Source of the DNA: Kitasatospora cinereorecta
GTDB lineage: Bacteria; Actinomycetota; Actinomycetes; Streptomycetales; Streptomycetaceae
DNA length: 64,000 nucleotides
NCBI RefSeq assembly: GCF_024172095.1
Contig: NZ_JAMZDX010000003.1
Span: 434,001-498,000 of the forward strand
Direction of reading: 5' to 3'
The notes under the pieces were generated by a model. That model searched no databases and had not been told where the DNA came from. It saw only the letters and a list, made by a program, of their open reading frames with translations. Positions 19,227 to 29,453 of this stretch are shown here, one piece after another. Both the position numbers and the translations under genes were made by a program. Position 1 is the first letter of the stretch. Each line of letters starts with the position of its first letter.

Positions 19227-20471
19227 GTGAAGCGCAGGATGATCAACTCACTGCTGGGCGTCGTCCTGGTGGTGGTCGCGGTGTTCTGCGTACCGCTGGC
19301 CCTGATCGAGAAGCAGTCCATCGTCAACGCGGCCAACGACCGGGTCGACGCCGCCGCCGTCCGGGTGCTCGGCCTGGTCGAGAGCCGGCTCGCCGCGGGG
19401 GAGCCGGTCACCGGGGAGAAGTTCGCCGCCCAGGTCACCGACGGCTCCTTTGTCACCGTCGACATCCCCGGCCAGCCGCTGATCGCGGCCGGCCGGCCGG
19501 TCGACGGACCGGCGCTGACCGCCACCGAGGAGGGCGCCAGCGGGGAGACGGTCACCGTCTCGCAGTCCCGCACCGACGTCGACCACGAGATCGGCAACAT
19601 GCTGCTGCTGCTCGGCGTGGTTGCGCTGCTCGCCGTCCAGGCCGCGGTGGCCCTCGCGGTCTGGCAGGCCAAGCGCCTCGCCCGGCCGCTCACCGACCTC
19701 GCCGAGACCGCCGAACGGCTCGGCTCCGGCGACCCCCGCCCGCAGGGCCGCCGCTACGACGTCCCCGAACTCGACCGGATCGCCGAGGTGCTGGACACCA
19801 GCGCCGAACGGATCGCCCGGATGCTCACCGCCGAGCGCCGGCTCGCCGCCGACGCCTCCCACCAGCTGCGCACCCCGCTCACCGCGCTCTCCATGCGCCT
19901 GGAGGAGATCACCGCGCTCGCCGAGGAGCCGGACACCGTCCGCGAGGAGGCCACCATCGGTCTCCAGCAGGTCGAGCGGCTCACCGACGTGGTCCAGCGG
20001 CTGCTCACCAACCAGCGCGACCCCAACAGCCCGACCGCAGTCACCTTCCAGCTCGACGACGTGATCAAGCAGCAGGTGGAGGAGTGGGGGCCGACCCTGC
20101 GCGAGGGCGGCCGCCGGCTGGTGATCGAGGGGCTGCAGGGCGCCGAGGTGATCGGCACCCCCGGGACGGTCGCCCAGGTGCTGGCCACCCTGATCGAGAA
20201 CTCGCTCATGCACGGCGACGGCACCATCACCGTCCGGGTCCGCCGCTCGGGCACCTCGGTGGTCACCGAGGTCCAGGACGAGGGCGCCGGCGTCCCGCCC
20301 GCGCTCGGCAACCGGGTCTTCGAACGCGCGGTCAGCGGCCGCAACTCCACCGGCATCGGCCTCGCCGTCGCCCGCGACCTCGCCGAGGCCGACGGCGGGC
20401 GCCTGGAACTGCTCTCGCTGCACCCGCCGGTCTTCGCCCTGTTCGTGGCGCACAGCCGCGAGGACGACTGA
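19227..20471 (+). CDS. Sensor histidine kinase
   Basis: Partner of the preceding response regulator. The 414-residue membrane kinase has transmembrane helix 1 (about residues 6-27) and a small extracytoplasmic domain of about 95 residues. Helix 2 (about 125-150), HAMP, and a HisKA dimerisation domain with phospho-acceptor H212 ([13 protein letters not shown]) follow. The HATPase domain has an N-box [10 protein letters not shown] and glycine boxes DEGAGVP and [13 protein letters not shown] 19227 is chosen; ATG 19239 is an alternative. The extracellular domain is too small and divergent to name a ligand. Confidence 0.93.
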   Translation: MKRRMINSLLGVVLVVVAVFCVPLALIEKQSIVNAANDRVDAAAVRVLGLVESRLAAGEPVTGEKFAAQVTDGSFVTVDIPGQPLIAAGRPVDGPALTATEEGASGETVTVSQSRTDVDHEIGNMLLLLGVVALLAVQAAVALAVWQAKRLARPLTDLAETAERLGSGDPRPQGRRYDVPELDRIAEVLDTSAERIARMLTAERRLAADASHQLRTPLTALSMRLEEITALAEEPDTVREEATIGLQQVERLTDVVQRLLTNQRDPNSPTAVTFQLDDVIKQQVEEWGPTLREGGRRLVIEGLQGAEVIGTPGTVAQVLATLIENSLMHGDGTITVRVRRSGTSVVTEVQDEGAGVPPALGNRVFERAVSGRNSTGIGLAVARDLAEADGGRLELLSLHPPVFALFVAHSREDD

Positions 20472-20499
20472 GCGACTGGCTGCGGCAGGCCCGCCGGGC

Positions 20500-21021
20500 T
20501 CAGTTGGTGTACGCGGGCCGGTCCTCGGCGGCCAGCAGCAGCTCGGCCTCGGCCACGATCTCCGGCTCCTCCAGGTCGGGCAGCGCCTTGAACACCCAGG
20601 TGCGGTAGGAGACGAACCGGAAGACCGTGGCCACCGCCAGGCCGGCCACCTTGGCGCCCAGCTGCTCGTAGTGCGAGTCCAGGCCGAGCACGTACACCGA
20701 GAAGCCCAGCACACCGGTCTCGATCAGCATGCCGATGCCGCTGAACAGCAGGAACAGCGTGATCTCGCGCTTGCGGGAGGCTGCGTCGCGGTCCTTGTAC
20801 AGCCAGTAGCGGTAGCCGAGGTAGTTGGTGGCGATCGCCACCACGGTCGCCGCGATGTTGGAGCGCAGCGACGCCAGGCCCAGCCCGTTGACGCAGATCC
20901 AGAACACCGCGAAGTTGACGACCACGCCGGAGAGGCCGATCAGGGCGAAGCCGACCGCCTCCAGGGAGACGCCTCGCATCCGCTGGTTCAACGAGGGGCG
21001 CGGCTCCGTGCTGGTCGTCAT
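20500..21021 (-). CDS. GtrA-family membrane protein
   Basis: A 173-residue protein with four transmembrane helices in the GtrA/DPMS pattern: [17 protein letters not shown], then [11 protein letters not shown], then two more, ending with [12 protein letters not shown]. GtrA proteins are thought to move or present polyprenyl-linked sugars for cell-surface glycosylation. ATG 21021 has GGAGA about 9 bases upstream. It is divergent from purK, with about 112 bases between. Confidence 0.88.
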   Translation of the reverse strand: MTTSTEPRPSLNQRMRGVSLEAVGFALIGLSGVVVNFAVFWICVNGLGLASLRSNIAATVVAIATNYLGYRYWLYKDRDAASRKREITLFLLFSGIGMLIETGVLGFSVYVLGLDSHYEQLGAKVAGLAVATVFRFVSYRTWVFKALPDLEEPEIVAEAELLLAAEDRPAYTN

Positions 21022-21133
21022 CGCGGCGGTCTCCGTATCGGCGCAGGAACGGGAGAGCGGAAATTCCGGCTCGGCCAACCAGGCTACCCGCGTGGATACG
21101 GCACCTCCTACCCGCCCGGATATCCTGGGCTGC

Positions 21134-22291
21134 GTGACTCACCCGGGCAACACAACCTTTCCAGTGGTCGGCATGATCGGCGGCGGGCAGCTCGCCCGCA
21201 TGGCACACCAGGCGGGGATCCCGCTCGGCATCCGGTTCAAGCTCCTCGCGGACACCCCCCAGGACTCCGCCTCGCAGGTCGTCGGCGACACCGTCCTCGG
21301 CGACTACCGCGACCTCGACACCCTCCGCCGCTTCGCGTCCGGCTGCGACGTGGTCACCTTCGACCACGAGCACGTACCGACCGAGCACCTGCGCGCGCTC
21401 CAGGCCGAGGGCATCGCCGTCCGGCCCGGCCCCGACGCGCTGGTCAACGCCCAGGACAAGGGCGTGATGCGGGCCAGGCTGGACTCCATCGGCGTCCCCT
21501 GCCCCCGGCACCGGATCGTCGCCGACCCGGCCGACGTCACCGCCTTCGCCGAGGAGGGCACCGGCTACCCGGTGGTCCTGAAGACCGTCCGCGGCGGCTA
21601 CGACGGCAAGGGCGTCTGGGTGATCGACAGCGAGGCCGAGGCCCACGCCCCCTTCCTGGCCGGCGTCCCCGTGCTCGCCGAGGAGAAGGTCGACTTCGTC
21701 CGCGAGCTGGCCGCCAACGTGGTCCGCTCGCCCAGCGGCCAGGCCGTCGCCTACCCCGTGGTGGAGAGCGTCCAGGAGAACGGCGTCTGCGCCGAGGTCA
21801 CCGCGCCCGCCCCCGACCTGGACCCGGCGCTGTCCGACGAGGCCCAGCAGCTCGCCCTGCGGATCGCCGGCGACCTCGACATCACCGGCCACCTCGCGGT
21901 CGAGCTGTTCCAGACCCGCGACGGCCGGATCCTGGTCAACGAGCTGGCCATGCGGCCGCACAACTCCGGTCACTGGACCCAGGACGGCGCGGTCACCTCG
22001 CAGTTCGAGAACCACCTGCGGGCCGTCCTCGACCTCCCGCTCGGCGACCCCCGCCCGCGCGCCAAGTGGACCGTGATGGTCAACGTGCTCGGCGGCGACT
22101 ACCCCGACATGTACCACGCCTTCCTGCACTGCATGGCCCGCGACCCGGGCCTGAAGATCCACATGTACGGGAAGGACGTGAAGCCCGGCCGCAAGGTCGG
22201 CCACGTCAACGTCTTCGGGGACGACCTCGACGACGTCCGCGAGCGCGCCCGTCACGCGGCCGCCTACCTGCGAGGAACCATCACCGAATGA
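21134..22291 (+). CDS. purK: N5-carboxyaminoimidazole ribonucleotide synthase
   Basis: Purine synthesis: ATP-dependent carboxylation of AIR to N5-CAIR. The 385-residue ATP-grasp protein begins with the nucleotide-binding [11 protein letters not shown]. It shows [11 protein letters not shown], the ATP-grasp lysine region [16 protein letters not shown], and [14 protein letters not shown]. The GTG at 21134 has a TATCCT -10 box (21121-21126) ending 7 bases before it and no ribosome site, so the message is probably leaderless (inference). Its stop overlaps the purE start. Confidence 0.96.
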   Translation: MTHPGNTTFPVVGMIGGGQLARMAHQAGIPLGIRFKLLADTPQDSASQVVGDTVLGDYRDLDTLRRFASGCDVVTFDHEHVPTEHLRALQAEGIAVRPGPDALVNAQDKGVMRARLDSIGVPCPRHRIVADPADVTAFAEEGTGYPVVLKTVRGGYDGKGVWVIDSEAEAHAPFLAGVPVLAEEKVDFVRELAANVVRSPSGQAVAYPVVESVQENGVCAEVTAPAPDLDPALSDEAQQLALRIAGDLDITGHLAVELFQTRDGRILVNELAMRPHNSGHWTQDGAVTSQFENHLRAVLDLPLGDPRPRAKWTVMVNVLGGDYPDMYHAFLHCMARDPGLKIHMYGKDVKPGRKVGHVNVFGDDLDDVRERARHAAAYLRGTITE

Positions 22292-22809
22292 CCACTCCCC
22301 TTATCGGCATCGTCATGGGCTCGGACTCCGACTGGCCCGTGATGGAGGCGGCCGCCCAGGCCCTCGACGAGTTCGAGGTCCCCTACGAGGTGGACGTGGT
22401 CTCCGCCCACCGGATGCCCCGCGAGATGGTCGCCTACGGCGAGCAGGCCCACGCCCGCGGCCTCAAGGCGATCATCGCCGGCGCCGGCGGCGCCGCCCAC
22501 CTGCCGGGCATGCTCGCCTCGGTGACCCCGCTGCCGGTCATCGGCGTCCCCGTCCCGCTGCGCTACCTCGACGGCATGGACAGCCTGATGTCGATCGTGC
22601 AGATGCCCGCCGGCGTGCCGGTGGCCACCGTCTCGATCGCCGGCGCCCGCAACGCCGGCCTGCTCGCGGTCCGGATGCTCGCCGCCTTCGACCGCGAACT
22701 CGCCGAGAAGATGGTCGAGTTCCAGGCCGAGCTGAACAACCAGGCCACCGAGAAGGGCCGCAAGCTGCGCGCCAAGGTCGCGGGCAGCTCCTTCGGCTTC
22801 GGCAAGTAG
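22288..22809 (+). CDS. purE: N5-carboxyaminoimidazole ribonucleotide mutase
   Basis: Purine synthesis: converts N5-CAIR, made by PurK, to CAIR. The 173-residue class I PurE shows [13 protein letters not shown] (phosphate loop), SAHRMP with the catalytic His, [11 protein letters not shown] and the [11 protein letters not shown] segment. The start ATG lies within the ATGA overlap with purK, so the two proteins are made together. Confidence 0.97.
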   Translation: MTTPLIGIVMGSDSDWPVMEAAAQALDEFEVPYEVDVVSAHRMPREMVAYGEQAHARGLKAIIAGAGGAAHLPGMLASVTPLPVIGVPVPLRYLDGMDSLMSIVQMPAGVPVATVSIAGARNAGLLAVRMLAAFDRELAEKMVEFQAELNNQATEKGRKLRAKVAGSSFGFGK

Positions 22810-22846
22810 CTTCAGCGCGTCGTCCGGCGCGTAGTAGAACGGGGGC

Positions 22847-24022
22847 ATGACCCCCGAACTGCTCGACCGCGCCAGGGCCGTCCTCCGCAACACCCCCGTG
22901 GTGGACGGCCACAACGACCTCCCCTGGGCGATGCGCGCCCAGGCCGGCTACGACCTCGACGCCGTCGACCTGACGGCCGACCAGAGCAGCCGACTGCACA
23001 CCGACTTCGCCCGCCTCACCGCCGGCGGGGTCGGTGCGCAGTTCTGGTCGGTGTACGTCCCGGCCGAGTTGGCCGGCGACCACGCGGTCAGCGCCACGCT
23101 GGAGCAGATCGACTTCGTCCGGATGCTCACCGAGCGCTACCCCGACCGGCTGCGCCTCGCCCTCACCGCCGACGACCTGGAGCAGGCCCGCGCCGAGGGC
23201 CGGATCGCCTCCCTGATGGGCGCCGAGGGCGGCCACTCCATCGACTGCTCGCTCGCCACCCTGCGCGCACTCCACCGGCTCGGCGTCCGCTACCTGACGC
23301 TCACCCACAACTCCAACCTCCCCTGGGCCGACTCCGCCACCGACGAACCCGTCGCCGGCGGGCTCACCGCCTTCGGCGAGGAGGTCGTCCGGGAGATGAA
23401 CCGGCTCGGCATGCTGGTCGACCTCTCGCACGTCTCCGCCGACACCATGCGGGCCGCCCTGCGGGTCAGCGAGGCCCCGGTGGTCTTCTCCCACTCCTCC
23501 GCCCGCGCCGTCTGCGACCACCCGCGGAACATCCCCGACGACGTACTCGCCCAACTCCCCGCCAACGGCGGCGTGGCGATGGCGACCTTCGTCCCCAAGT
23601 TCATCCTGCCCGCCGCCATCGAGTGGACCCTCGCCGCCGACGCCAACATGCGGGCCAACGGCTTCCACCCGCTGGAGACCACGCCCGCCGCGATGGACGT
23701 CCAGCGCGCGTACGAAGCCGCCCACCCCCGCCCGCTGGCCACCGCCGCCACCGTCGCCGACCACCTCGACCACATGCGCGACGTCGCCGGCATCGACCAC
23801 ATCGGCATCGGCGGCGACTACGACGGCACCGCCTTCACCCCGGCCGGCCTCGACGACGTCGCCGGCTACCCCAACCTGATCGCCGAACTCCTCCACCGCG
23901 GCTGGTCCGAGACCGACCTGGGGAAGCTCACCTGGCACAACGCCGTCCGCGTCCTGCGCGACGCGGAGACGGTCGCGGCGCGCCTGCAGGCGACGCGGCG
24001 GCCCTCGATCATGAAGGGCTGA
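22847..24022 (+). CDS. Renal-dipeptidase-like membrane dipeptidase (M19 family)
   Basis: Zinc enzyme that hydrolyses dipeptides; some members accept L-D peptides. The 391-residue protein has the M19 signature DGHNDLPW (H22, D24 bind metal), MGAEGGHS with the bridging Glu, and VDLSHVS and [15 protein letters not shown] supplying the other metal His residues. [10 protein letters not shown] closes the site. It lacks a signal peptide, so it is probably cytoplasmic. It resembles the structurally studied S. coelicolor dipeptidase encoded beside purE. The gene starts 37 bases after purE and may be co-transcribed. Confidence 0.94.
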   Translation: MTPELLDRARAVLRNTPVVDGHNDLPWAMRAQAGYDLDAVDLTADQSSRLHTDFARLTAGGVGAQFWSVYVPAELAGDHAVSATLEQIDFVRMLTERYPDRLRLALTADDLEQARAEGRIASLMGAEGGHSIDCSLATLRALHRLGVRYLTLTHNSNLPWADSATDEPVAGGLTAFGEEVVREMNRLGMLVDLSHVSADTMRAALRVSEAPVVFSHSSARAVCDHPRNIPDDVLAQLPANGGVAMATFVPKFILPAAIEWTLAADANMRANGFHPLETTPAAMDVQRAYEAAHPRPLATAATVADHLDHMRDVAGIDHIGIGGDYDGTAFTPAGLDDVAGYPNLIAELLHRGWSETDLGKLTWHNAVRVLRDAETVAARLQATRRPSIMKG

Positions 24023-24069
24023 CTCCGGCCCGTGTACGTCTTGACCTTGACCCTGGGGGAGACGGGAGC

Positions 24070-24909
24070 GTGAACGTCGTGGAGGACGACGAACTCCTGG
24101 CCATCGGCGCGTTCGCCCGCCGGGCCAGGCTCTCGCAGAAGGCCCTGCGCCTGTACGACCGCCAGGGCCTGCTGCCGCCCGACCGGGTCGATCCGGTCAC
24201 CGGCTACCGGTACTACCGGGCGAGCCGGTTGGCCGAGGCACGCCTGATCGTGCGGTTGCGCGGGCTGGACATGCCGCTGGCCACCGTCGCCGAGGTGCTG
24301 GCCCTGCCGGGCGAGCAGGCGGCGGAGGCGGTCGCCGGGTACTGGGAGTCCGTCGAACGGCGGCTCGCCGCACAGCGCGAGCTCGCCGCCTACCTCCGCA
24401 TCCAACTGTCAGGTGATGAGGGGATGATGGACATGTACGAGATCCAGCAGCGCGAGGTGCGGGAGCAGCTGGTGCTGATCGAGCAGCGCAACGCCAGGCC
24501 GGAGGACCTGCCGACGTGGATCCCGGCGGCGACCGACCGGCTGGTGGCGCTCGCGGCGCAGCACGGGGGAGTGTTCGACCACCCGTTCGTGGTCTACCAC
24601 GGCGAGGTGACCGAGGACAGCGACGGTCCGGTGGAGGTGTGCGTGCCGATCGACCCGGCGCGGGCGGCCGAGGTGACGGCGGCGCACCGGATCGAGCCGG
24701 CGCACCGCGAGGCGTACACCCGGATCACCAAGGCGCAGGTCCAGTACCCGCAGATCCTGGCCGCCTACGACGCCGTCCACCACTGGATCGGCAAGCAGGG
24801 CCTCGACGTCGGGGCCGATCCCCGCGAGGTCTACTTCGCCGACTGGGGCCCGGCCGGCCCGGCCGACGAGGTCTGCGACATCGCCTTCCCGATCGGCGTG
24901 CAGCCCTAG
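24070..24909 (+). CDS. MerR-family regulator with a GyrI-like ligand domain
   Basis: A 279-residue regulator of the BmrR/TipA type. The N-terminal MerR winged helix-turn-helix reads LLAIGAFARRARLSQKALRLYDRQGLL and TGYRYYRASRL. A dimerisation helix and a GyrI-like effector domain (about 120-279) follow, which in relatives binds drug-like cations. GTG 24070 follows GGGAG; GTG 24079 is also possible. No transporter lies directly next to it, so its target is unknown. Confidence 0.88.
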   Translation: MNVVEDDELLAIGAFARRARLSQKALRLYDRQGLLPPDRVDPVTGYRYYRASRLAEARLIVRLRGLDMPLATVAEVLALPGEQAAEAVAGYWESVERRLAAQRELAAYLRIQLSGDEGMMDMYEIQQREVREQLVLIEQRNARPEDLPTWIPAATDRLVALAAQHGGVFDHPFVVYHGEVTEDSDGPVEVCVPIDPARAAEVTAAHRIEPAHREAYTRITKAQVQYPQILAAYDAVHHWIGKQGLDVGADPREVYFADWGPAGPADEVCDIAFPIGVQP

Positions 24910-24915
24910 CGGACC

Positions 24916-25323
24916 CTAGAGCAGCGGCAGCTCGATCGCCGGGCACTTGTCCATGACCATGTCGAGTCCGGCGTCGGTGGTGCGCTGGTAGGCGGCCTCG
25001 TCGATCACGTCGAGCTGGAACCAGACCGCCTTGGCGCCCACCGCCACGGCCTGGTCGGCGATGTCGCCGGCCAGGTCGGAGTTGACGAAGACGTCGACCA
25101 CGTCGACGGGGAAGGGGATGTCGGCCAGGGTGGCGTACCCGGGCTCGCCGAGGACGGTCTCCGCCTTCGGGTGCACCGGGACCACCCGCTTGCCGGCCCG
25201 CTGCAGCACCCGGGCGACGCCGTGCGCGGCGCGCCGGGTGTTGTTGGACAGCCCGACCACCGCCCAGGTGTCGCCCGTCTCCTTGAGGATCCGCCGGACC
25301 GTCGCGTCGTTGCCGTAGCTCAT
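24916..25323 (-). CDS. CoA-binding domain protein
   Basis: A 135-residue single-domain protein of the YccU/CoA-binding Rossmann family. It has WAVVGLSNNTRRAAHGVARVL (nucleotide loop), VVPVHPKAETVLG, VDVVDVFVNS and the C-terminal MVMDKCPAIE with a conserved Cys. These proteins bind CoA; no reaction is established. The ATG lacks a clear ribosome site. It is convergent with the MerR gene, 6 bases apart. Confidence 0.87.
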   Translation of the reverse strand: MSYGNDATVRRILKETGDTWAVVGLSNNTRRAAHGVARVLQRAGKRVVPVHPKAETVLGEPGYATLADIPFPVDVVDVFVNSDLAGDIADQAVAVGAKAVWFQLDVIDEAAYQRTTDAGLDMVMDKCPAIELPLL

Positions 25324-25365
25324 GGACGGTTCAACGACCCGGCGGCCCGGCTCATTCCGGGCCGG

Positions 25366-26706
25366 TCACTCCCCGGGGCGGCCCATCGCCCGGTAGCTCC
25401 AGCCGGCGGCGCGCCAGCGGGGGCCGTCGAGCACGTTGCGCCCGTCGAGCAGCCGGCGCTCGGCGACCACGGCGCCGACCTCGGCCGGGTCGAGGTCGCG
25501 GAACTCCTGCCACTCGGTCAGGTGCAGCACGACATGGGCGCCCTCGCAGGCCTCCAGCGCGCTGTCCGCGTACGCGAGGCTGGGGAACATCTTGCGGGCG
25601 TTGTCCACGGCCTTGGGGTCGTAGACGGTGACCTGGGCGCCCTGGAGCTGGATCTGCCCGGCGACGTTGAGCGCCGGCGAGTCGCGGATGTCGTCCGAGT
25701 TGGGCTTGAAGGCGGCGCCGAGCACGGCCACCCGGCGGCCGAGGAAGCCGCCGCCGCACTGCTCGCGGGCCAGCTCGACCATCCGGGAGCGGCGCCGCAT
25801 GTTGATCGAGTCCACCTCGCGCAGGAAGGTGAGCGCCTGGTCGGCGCCGAGCTCGCCGGCCCGGGCCATGAAGGCACGGATGTCCTTGGGCAGGCAGCCG
25901 CCGCCGAAGCCGAGGCCGGCGTTCAGGAACTTGCCGCCGATCCGCTCGTCGTAGGAGAGCGCCTTGCTGAGCTGGACCACGTCCGCGCCGGCGCTCTCGC
26001 AGACCTCGGCCATCGCGTTGATGAATGAGATCTTGGTGGCCAGGAAGGAATTGGCGGCGGCCTTCACCAGCTCGGCGGTGGCGAAGTCGGTGACGACGAA
26101 CGGGACGCCCTCGGCGACCGGGGTCGCGTACACCTCGCGCAGCAGCTGCTCGGCCCGCTCGCTGCGGACGCCGACCACCAGCCGGTCGGGGTGCAGGGTG
26201 TCGCCGACGGCGTAGCCCTCGCGCAGGAACTCGGGGTTCCAGGCCAGCTCGGCGCCCTCGCCGGCCGGGGCCAGCACGGCGAGCCGCTCGGCCAGCCGAC
26301 CCGCGCTGCCGACCGGCACGGTGGACTTGCCGACCACCAGGGTGGGCCGGGCCAGGTGCGGGGCGAGCGAGTCCAGGGCCGCCTCGACGTAACTCATGTC
26401 GGCGGCGAACTCGCCCTTGCGCTGCGGGGTGTTCACACAGATGAAGTGGACGTCGCCGAACTCCGCGACCTCCTCGTAGGAGGTGGTGAAGCGCAGCCGG
26501 CCGGTCGAGCCCTCGTGCCCCGGGACGTGCTTCACCAGCAGTTCGGCCAGTCCGGGCTCGTACATCGGGACCCGGCCCGCGGAGAGCATGGCGATCTTCT
26601 CCGGGTCGATGTCCAGGCCGAGCACCTCGAAGCCCAGCTCGGCCATGCACGCGGCGTGCGTCGCGCCGAGGTAGCCGGTACCGATCACGGTGATGCGGAG
26701 GGCCAC
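25366..26706 (-). CDS. ugd: UDP-glucose 6-dehydrogenase (UDP-glucose/GDP-mannose dehydrogenase family)
   Basis: Oxidises UDP-glucose twice with NAD+ to UDP-glucuronate, a precursor of cell-surface glycans. The 446-residue protein shows the Rossmann motif GTGYLGATHAA (9-19), the cap motif CVNTPQRKG (90-98), GKSTVPVGS, and the active-site Cys271 in GFGGGCLPKD (266-275). The GTG at 26706 follows AAGGGGAAG. It is divergent from an LCP gene, matching a role in making the glycan that LCP enzymes attach. GDP-mannose or UDP-ManNAc as substrate cannot be excluded. Confidence 0.9.
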   Translation of the reverse strand: MALRITVIGTGYLGATHAACMAELGFEVLGLDIDPEKIAMLSAGRVPMYEPGLAELLVKHVPGHEGSTGRLRFTTSYEEVAEFGDVHFICVNTPQRKGEFAADMSYVEAALDSLAPHLARPTLVVGKSTVPVGSAGRLAERLAVLAPAGEGAELAWNPEFLREGYAVGDTLHPDRLVVGVRSERAEQLLREVYATPVAEGVPFVVTDFATAELVKAAANSFLATKISFINAMAEVCESAGADVVQLSKALSYDERIGGKFLNAGLGFGGGCLPKDIRAFMARAGELGADQALTFLREVDSINMRRRSRMVELAREQCGGGFLGRRVAVLGAAFKPNSDDIRDSPALNVAGQIQLQGAQVTVYDPKAVDNARKMFPSLAYADSALEACEGAHVVLHLTEWQEFRDLDPAEVGAVVAERRLLDGRNVLDGPRWRAAGWSYRAMGRPGE

Positions 26707-26930
26707 GTGCTTCCCCTTGTCGCTCGGGTGGTCGGGCCGCCTGTGGGTGCCGGCGACCGCAGCCACCGATGGTATCCGCCCGCCAGGGCGCTGCGAAGGC
26801 GCGCGGGATGCACCGGGGGCGCCCATCGGTGGTCCGGCGGATAACGAATCGGGGTACGGAGCGTTTCGGCCGCGTCCGGAGTTTGCCAAGCCGCCGGTGG
26901 GCGGCGGCCTTCGGCGGAACAATGCCGCAC

Positions 26931-28103
26931 ATGGATGCGAAGGAGCACGAGGACGAACCGACCGGACTGAGCCTCTTCGACGACCCGGACGATCCGGACG
27001 ACCCCGACGAGGACGGCTCCGACGGCTCCGACGGCCCCGAGGGGTCGGACGGCTCCGAGCAGGCCGAGACGCGCCGCAGGCGCCGTAGCCGCCGCCTGCT
27101 GGTGTGGACCCTGGCGGTGCTGCTGGTCCTGCTCGGGGGCGGTGTCGGCGGCCTCTACTGGACGGCCGAGCACTACGCGTCCTCGGTCGAACGCATCCCG
27201 AACGCGTTCCCCACCGTGCCGGAGTCCGAGCAGCCGAAGCCGGTCCCGCACGCCGGTCAGACCTTCCTGCTGGTGGGCCTGGATGCCCGCTCGGACGTCC
27301 CCACCACCGGCGCCACCGCCAAGGCCCCGGCGTGGAAGGAGGGTGCCCAGCGCAGCGACACCATGATGCTGATGCACATATCGGCCGACCGGAAGAGCGT
27401 CGCGGTGGTCTCGATCGCCCGTGACACCTGGGTGGACATCCCCGGCCACGGCAAGTCGAAGATCAACGCCGCCTACTCCTGGGGCGGTCCGCCGCTGATG
27501 GTGCAGACCGTGCAGAACCTCACCGGCATCCGGATCGACCACGTCGCGGTGATCGACTGGAACGGTTTCAAGGCGCTCACCGACGCCGTCGGCGGAGTCG
27601 ACATCACCATTCCCAAGACCATCGAGGCGCGCGGCGACGCCCGCCAGTGGGACCAGGGCACCCACCACATGGACGGCGCCGAGGCCCTGCTGTACGTCCG
27701 CGAGCGGCACGGCCTGCCCAACGGCGACCTGGACCGCACCAAGCGCCAGCAGAACTTCCTGCGCGCGCTGATGAACCAGACCATGAACTCCGGCACCCTC
27801 TCCAACCCGAGCCGCCTCGCCGGCCTGCTGCAGAGCGTCGGCGACGTGGTCAGCGTCGACGACCGGCTGAGCAACACCGACCTGTACGACCTGGGCTGGA
27901 GCATGCGCGACCTGCGGGCGGACGGCGTCCGCTTCATGAACGCGCCGTTCGGCGGCTACGGCGACGAGGGCGGCCAGGCCGTGGTCTACCTGGACAGCGG
28001 CGCGGCCGACCCGCTCTGGGCGGCGATGCGAAATGACCGGATGGACGACTACCTCGCCCAGCACGCGACCAGCAGCGACACCCTCGGCGAGTCGGTCCGC
28101 TGA
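26931..28103 (+). CDS. LytR-CpsA-Psr (LCP) family protein, copy 1
   Basis: Predicted glycopolymer-peptidoglycan ligase on the outer face of the membrane. The 390-residue protein has a cytoplasmic N-terminus that is strikingly acidic (Asp-Pro and Gly-Ser-Asp repeats, residues 9-45), an Arg-rich patch and one transmembrane helix (about 57-78). The LCP domain has LLVGLDAR, QRSDTMMLMHI, SIARDTWVDIP and KINAAY, with the phosphate-binding Arg and Asp residues present. No LytR_C domain follows. ATG 26922 is an alternative start 9 bases upstream. Confidence 0.92.
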   Translation: MDAKEHEDEPTGLSLFDDPDDPDDPDEDGSDGSDGPEGSDGSEQAETRRRRRSRRLLVWTLAVLLVLLGGGVGGLYWTAEHYASSVERIPNAFPTVPESEQPKPVPHAGQTFLLVGLDARSDVPTTGATAKAPAWKEGAQRSDTMMLMHISADRKSVAVVSIARDTWVDIPGHGKSKINAAYSWGGPPLMVQTVQNLTGIRIDHVAVIDWNGFKALTDAVGGVDITIPKTIEARGDARQWDQGTHHMDGAEALLYVRERHGLPNGDLDRTKRQQNFLRALMNQTMNSGTLSNPSRLAGLLQSVGDVVSVDDRLSNTDLYDLGWSMRDLRADGVRFMNAPFGGYGDEGGQAVVYLDSGAADPLWAAMRNDRMDDYLAQHATSSDTLGESVR

Positions 28104-28137
28104 CCCGGGTCGGGTCCCGAAACGCCCGGCCGGTCCC

Positions 28138-28166
28138 TATATTGGATCTACTTAACGGTAATTAAC
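28138..28166 (+). promoter_or_regulatory. Promoter and phased direct repeat upstream of the acyl-CoA dehydrogenase gene
   Basis: TATATT (28138-28143) is a good -10 box. Just downstream, TTAAC occurs twice, at 28152-28156 and 28162-28166, exactly 10 bases apart on one DNA face. A regulator binding there would block transcription. The factor is unknown; TetR-type FadR proteins are candidates. Confidence 0.45.
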
Positions 28167-28182
28167 CTGAGGGGCGAGACAG

Positions 28183-29364
28183 ATGGCGGGCAACTCCGGA
28201 GCGGACTTCGACCTTTTCCGTCTCTCCGAGGAGCACGAGATGCTCCGGGAGTCGGTGCGTTCGCTGGCGGAGGCGAAGATCGCGCCGTTCGCCGCGGAGG
28301 TGGACGAGCAGGGCCGCTTCCCGCAGGAGGCGCTGGACGCGCTGCAGGGCAACGACCTGCACGCGGTGCACGTGCCGGAGGAGTACGGCGGCGCGGGCGC
28401 GGACGCGCTGGCCACCGTGCTGGTGATCGAGGAGGTCGCCCGGGTGTGCGCCTCGTCCTCGCTGATCCCCGCGGTCAACAAGCTCGGCTCGCTGCCGGTC
28501 CAGCTGTCCGGCTCGGAGGAGCTGAAGGCCAAGTACCTGGGCGCGCTCGCCCGCGGCGAGGGCATGTTCTCCTACTGCCTGTCCGAGCCCGAGGCCGGCT
28601 CCGACGCCGCCGGGATGAAGACCCGCGCGGTGCGCGACGGCGACTTCTGGGTCCTCAACGGCGTCAAGCGGTGGATCACCAACGCCGGCGTCTCCGAGTA
28701 CTACACCGTCATGGCCGTCACCGACCCCGAGCTGCGCTCGCGCGGCATCTCCGCGTTCGTGGTCGAGAAGGCCGACGAGGGCGTGTCCTTCGGCGCCCCG
28801 GAGAAGAAGCTCGGCATCAAGGGCTCGCCGACCCGCGAGGTCTACTTCGACAACGTCCGGATCCCCGCCGACCGCATGATCGGCGCCGAGGGCACCGGCT
28901 TCGCCACCGCGATGAAGACCCTCGACCACACCCGCGTCACCATCGCCGCCCAGGCCATCGGCATCGCCCAGGGCGCCCTCGACTACGCCAAGGGCTACGT
29001 CAAGGAGCGCAAGCAGTTCGGCAAGGCCATCGCCGAGTTCCAGGGCGTCCAGTTCATGCTCGCCGACATGGCCATGAAGCTGGAGGCCGCCCGCCAGCTC
29101 ACCTACGCCGCCGCCGCGCGCTCCGAACGAGTGTCGAGGGCCCAGCGCACCGACGGCGACCTGACCTTCTTCGGCGCCGCGGCCAAGTGCTTCGCCTCGG
29201 ACGTGGCGATGGAGATCACCACCGACGCCGTCCAGCTGCTCGGCGGCTACGGCTACACCCGCGACTACCCGGTCGAGCGGATGATGCGCGACGCCAAGAT
29301 CACCCAGATCTACGAGGGCACCAACCAGGTCCAGCGCATCGTCATGGCCCGCAACCTCCCGTAG
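28183..29364 (+). CDS. Short-chain acyl-CoA dehydrogenase
   Basis: FAD enzyme that oxidises acyl-CoA to enoyl-CoA in fatty-acid or branched-chain degradation. The 393-residue protein has the acyl-CoA dehydrogenase signatures CLSEPEAGSDAAGMKTRA and KRWITNAG, FAD contact QLLGGYGYTRDYPVER, and the catalytic Glu near residue 378 in QIYEGTNQVQR, as in short-chain enzymes. A RERKQFGK-type segment (VKERKQFGKAIAEFQ) is present. It is a single gene with its own promoter, ended by a 25-bp hairpin. Confidence 0.95.
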   Translation: MAGNSGADFDLFRLSEEHEMLRESVRSLAEAKIAPFAAEVDEQGRFPQEALDALQGNDLHAVHVPEEYGGAGADALATVLVIEEVARVCASSSLIPAVNKLGSLPVQLSGSEELKAKYLGALARGEGMFSYCLSEPEAGSDAAGMKTRAVRDGDFWVLNGVKRWITNAGVSEYYTVMAVTDPELRSRGISAFVVEKADEGVSFGAPEKKLGIKGSPTREVYFDNVRIPADRMIGAEGTGFATAMKTLDHTRVTIAAQAIGIAQGALDYAKGYVKERKQFGKAIAEFQGVQFMLADMAMKLEAARQLTYAAAARSERVSRAQRTDGDLTFFGAAAKCFASDVAMEITTDAVQLLGGYGYTRDYPVERMMRDAKITQIYEGTNQVQRIVMARNLP

Positions 29365-29392
29365 TCTCCCGCAGCCCCGACCGGGCCGCACT

Positions 29393-29448
29393 GCGCGACG
29401 AAGACCGCCCCTCCGGATGTGTGTCCGGAGGGGCGGTCTTCGTCGCGC
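29393..29448. terminator. Bidirectional terminator, acyl-CoA dehydrogenase / LCP copy 2
   Basis: Perfect 25-base stem (29393-29417 and 29424-29448) with a 6-base loop TGTGTG between convergent genes. Confidence 0.88.
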
Positions 29449-29453
29449 GGGCC

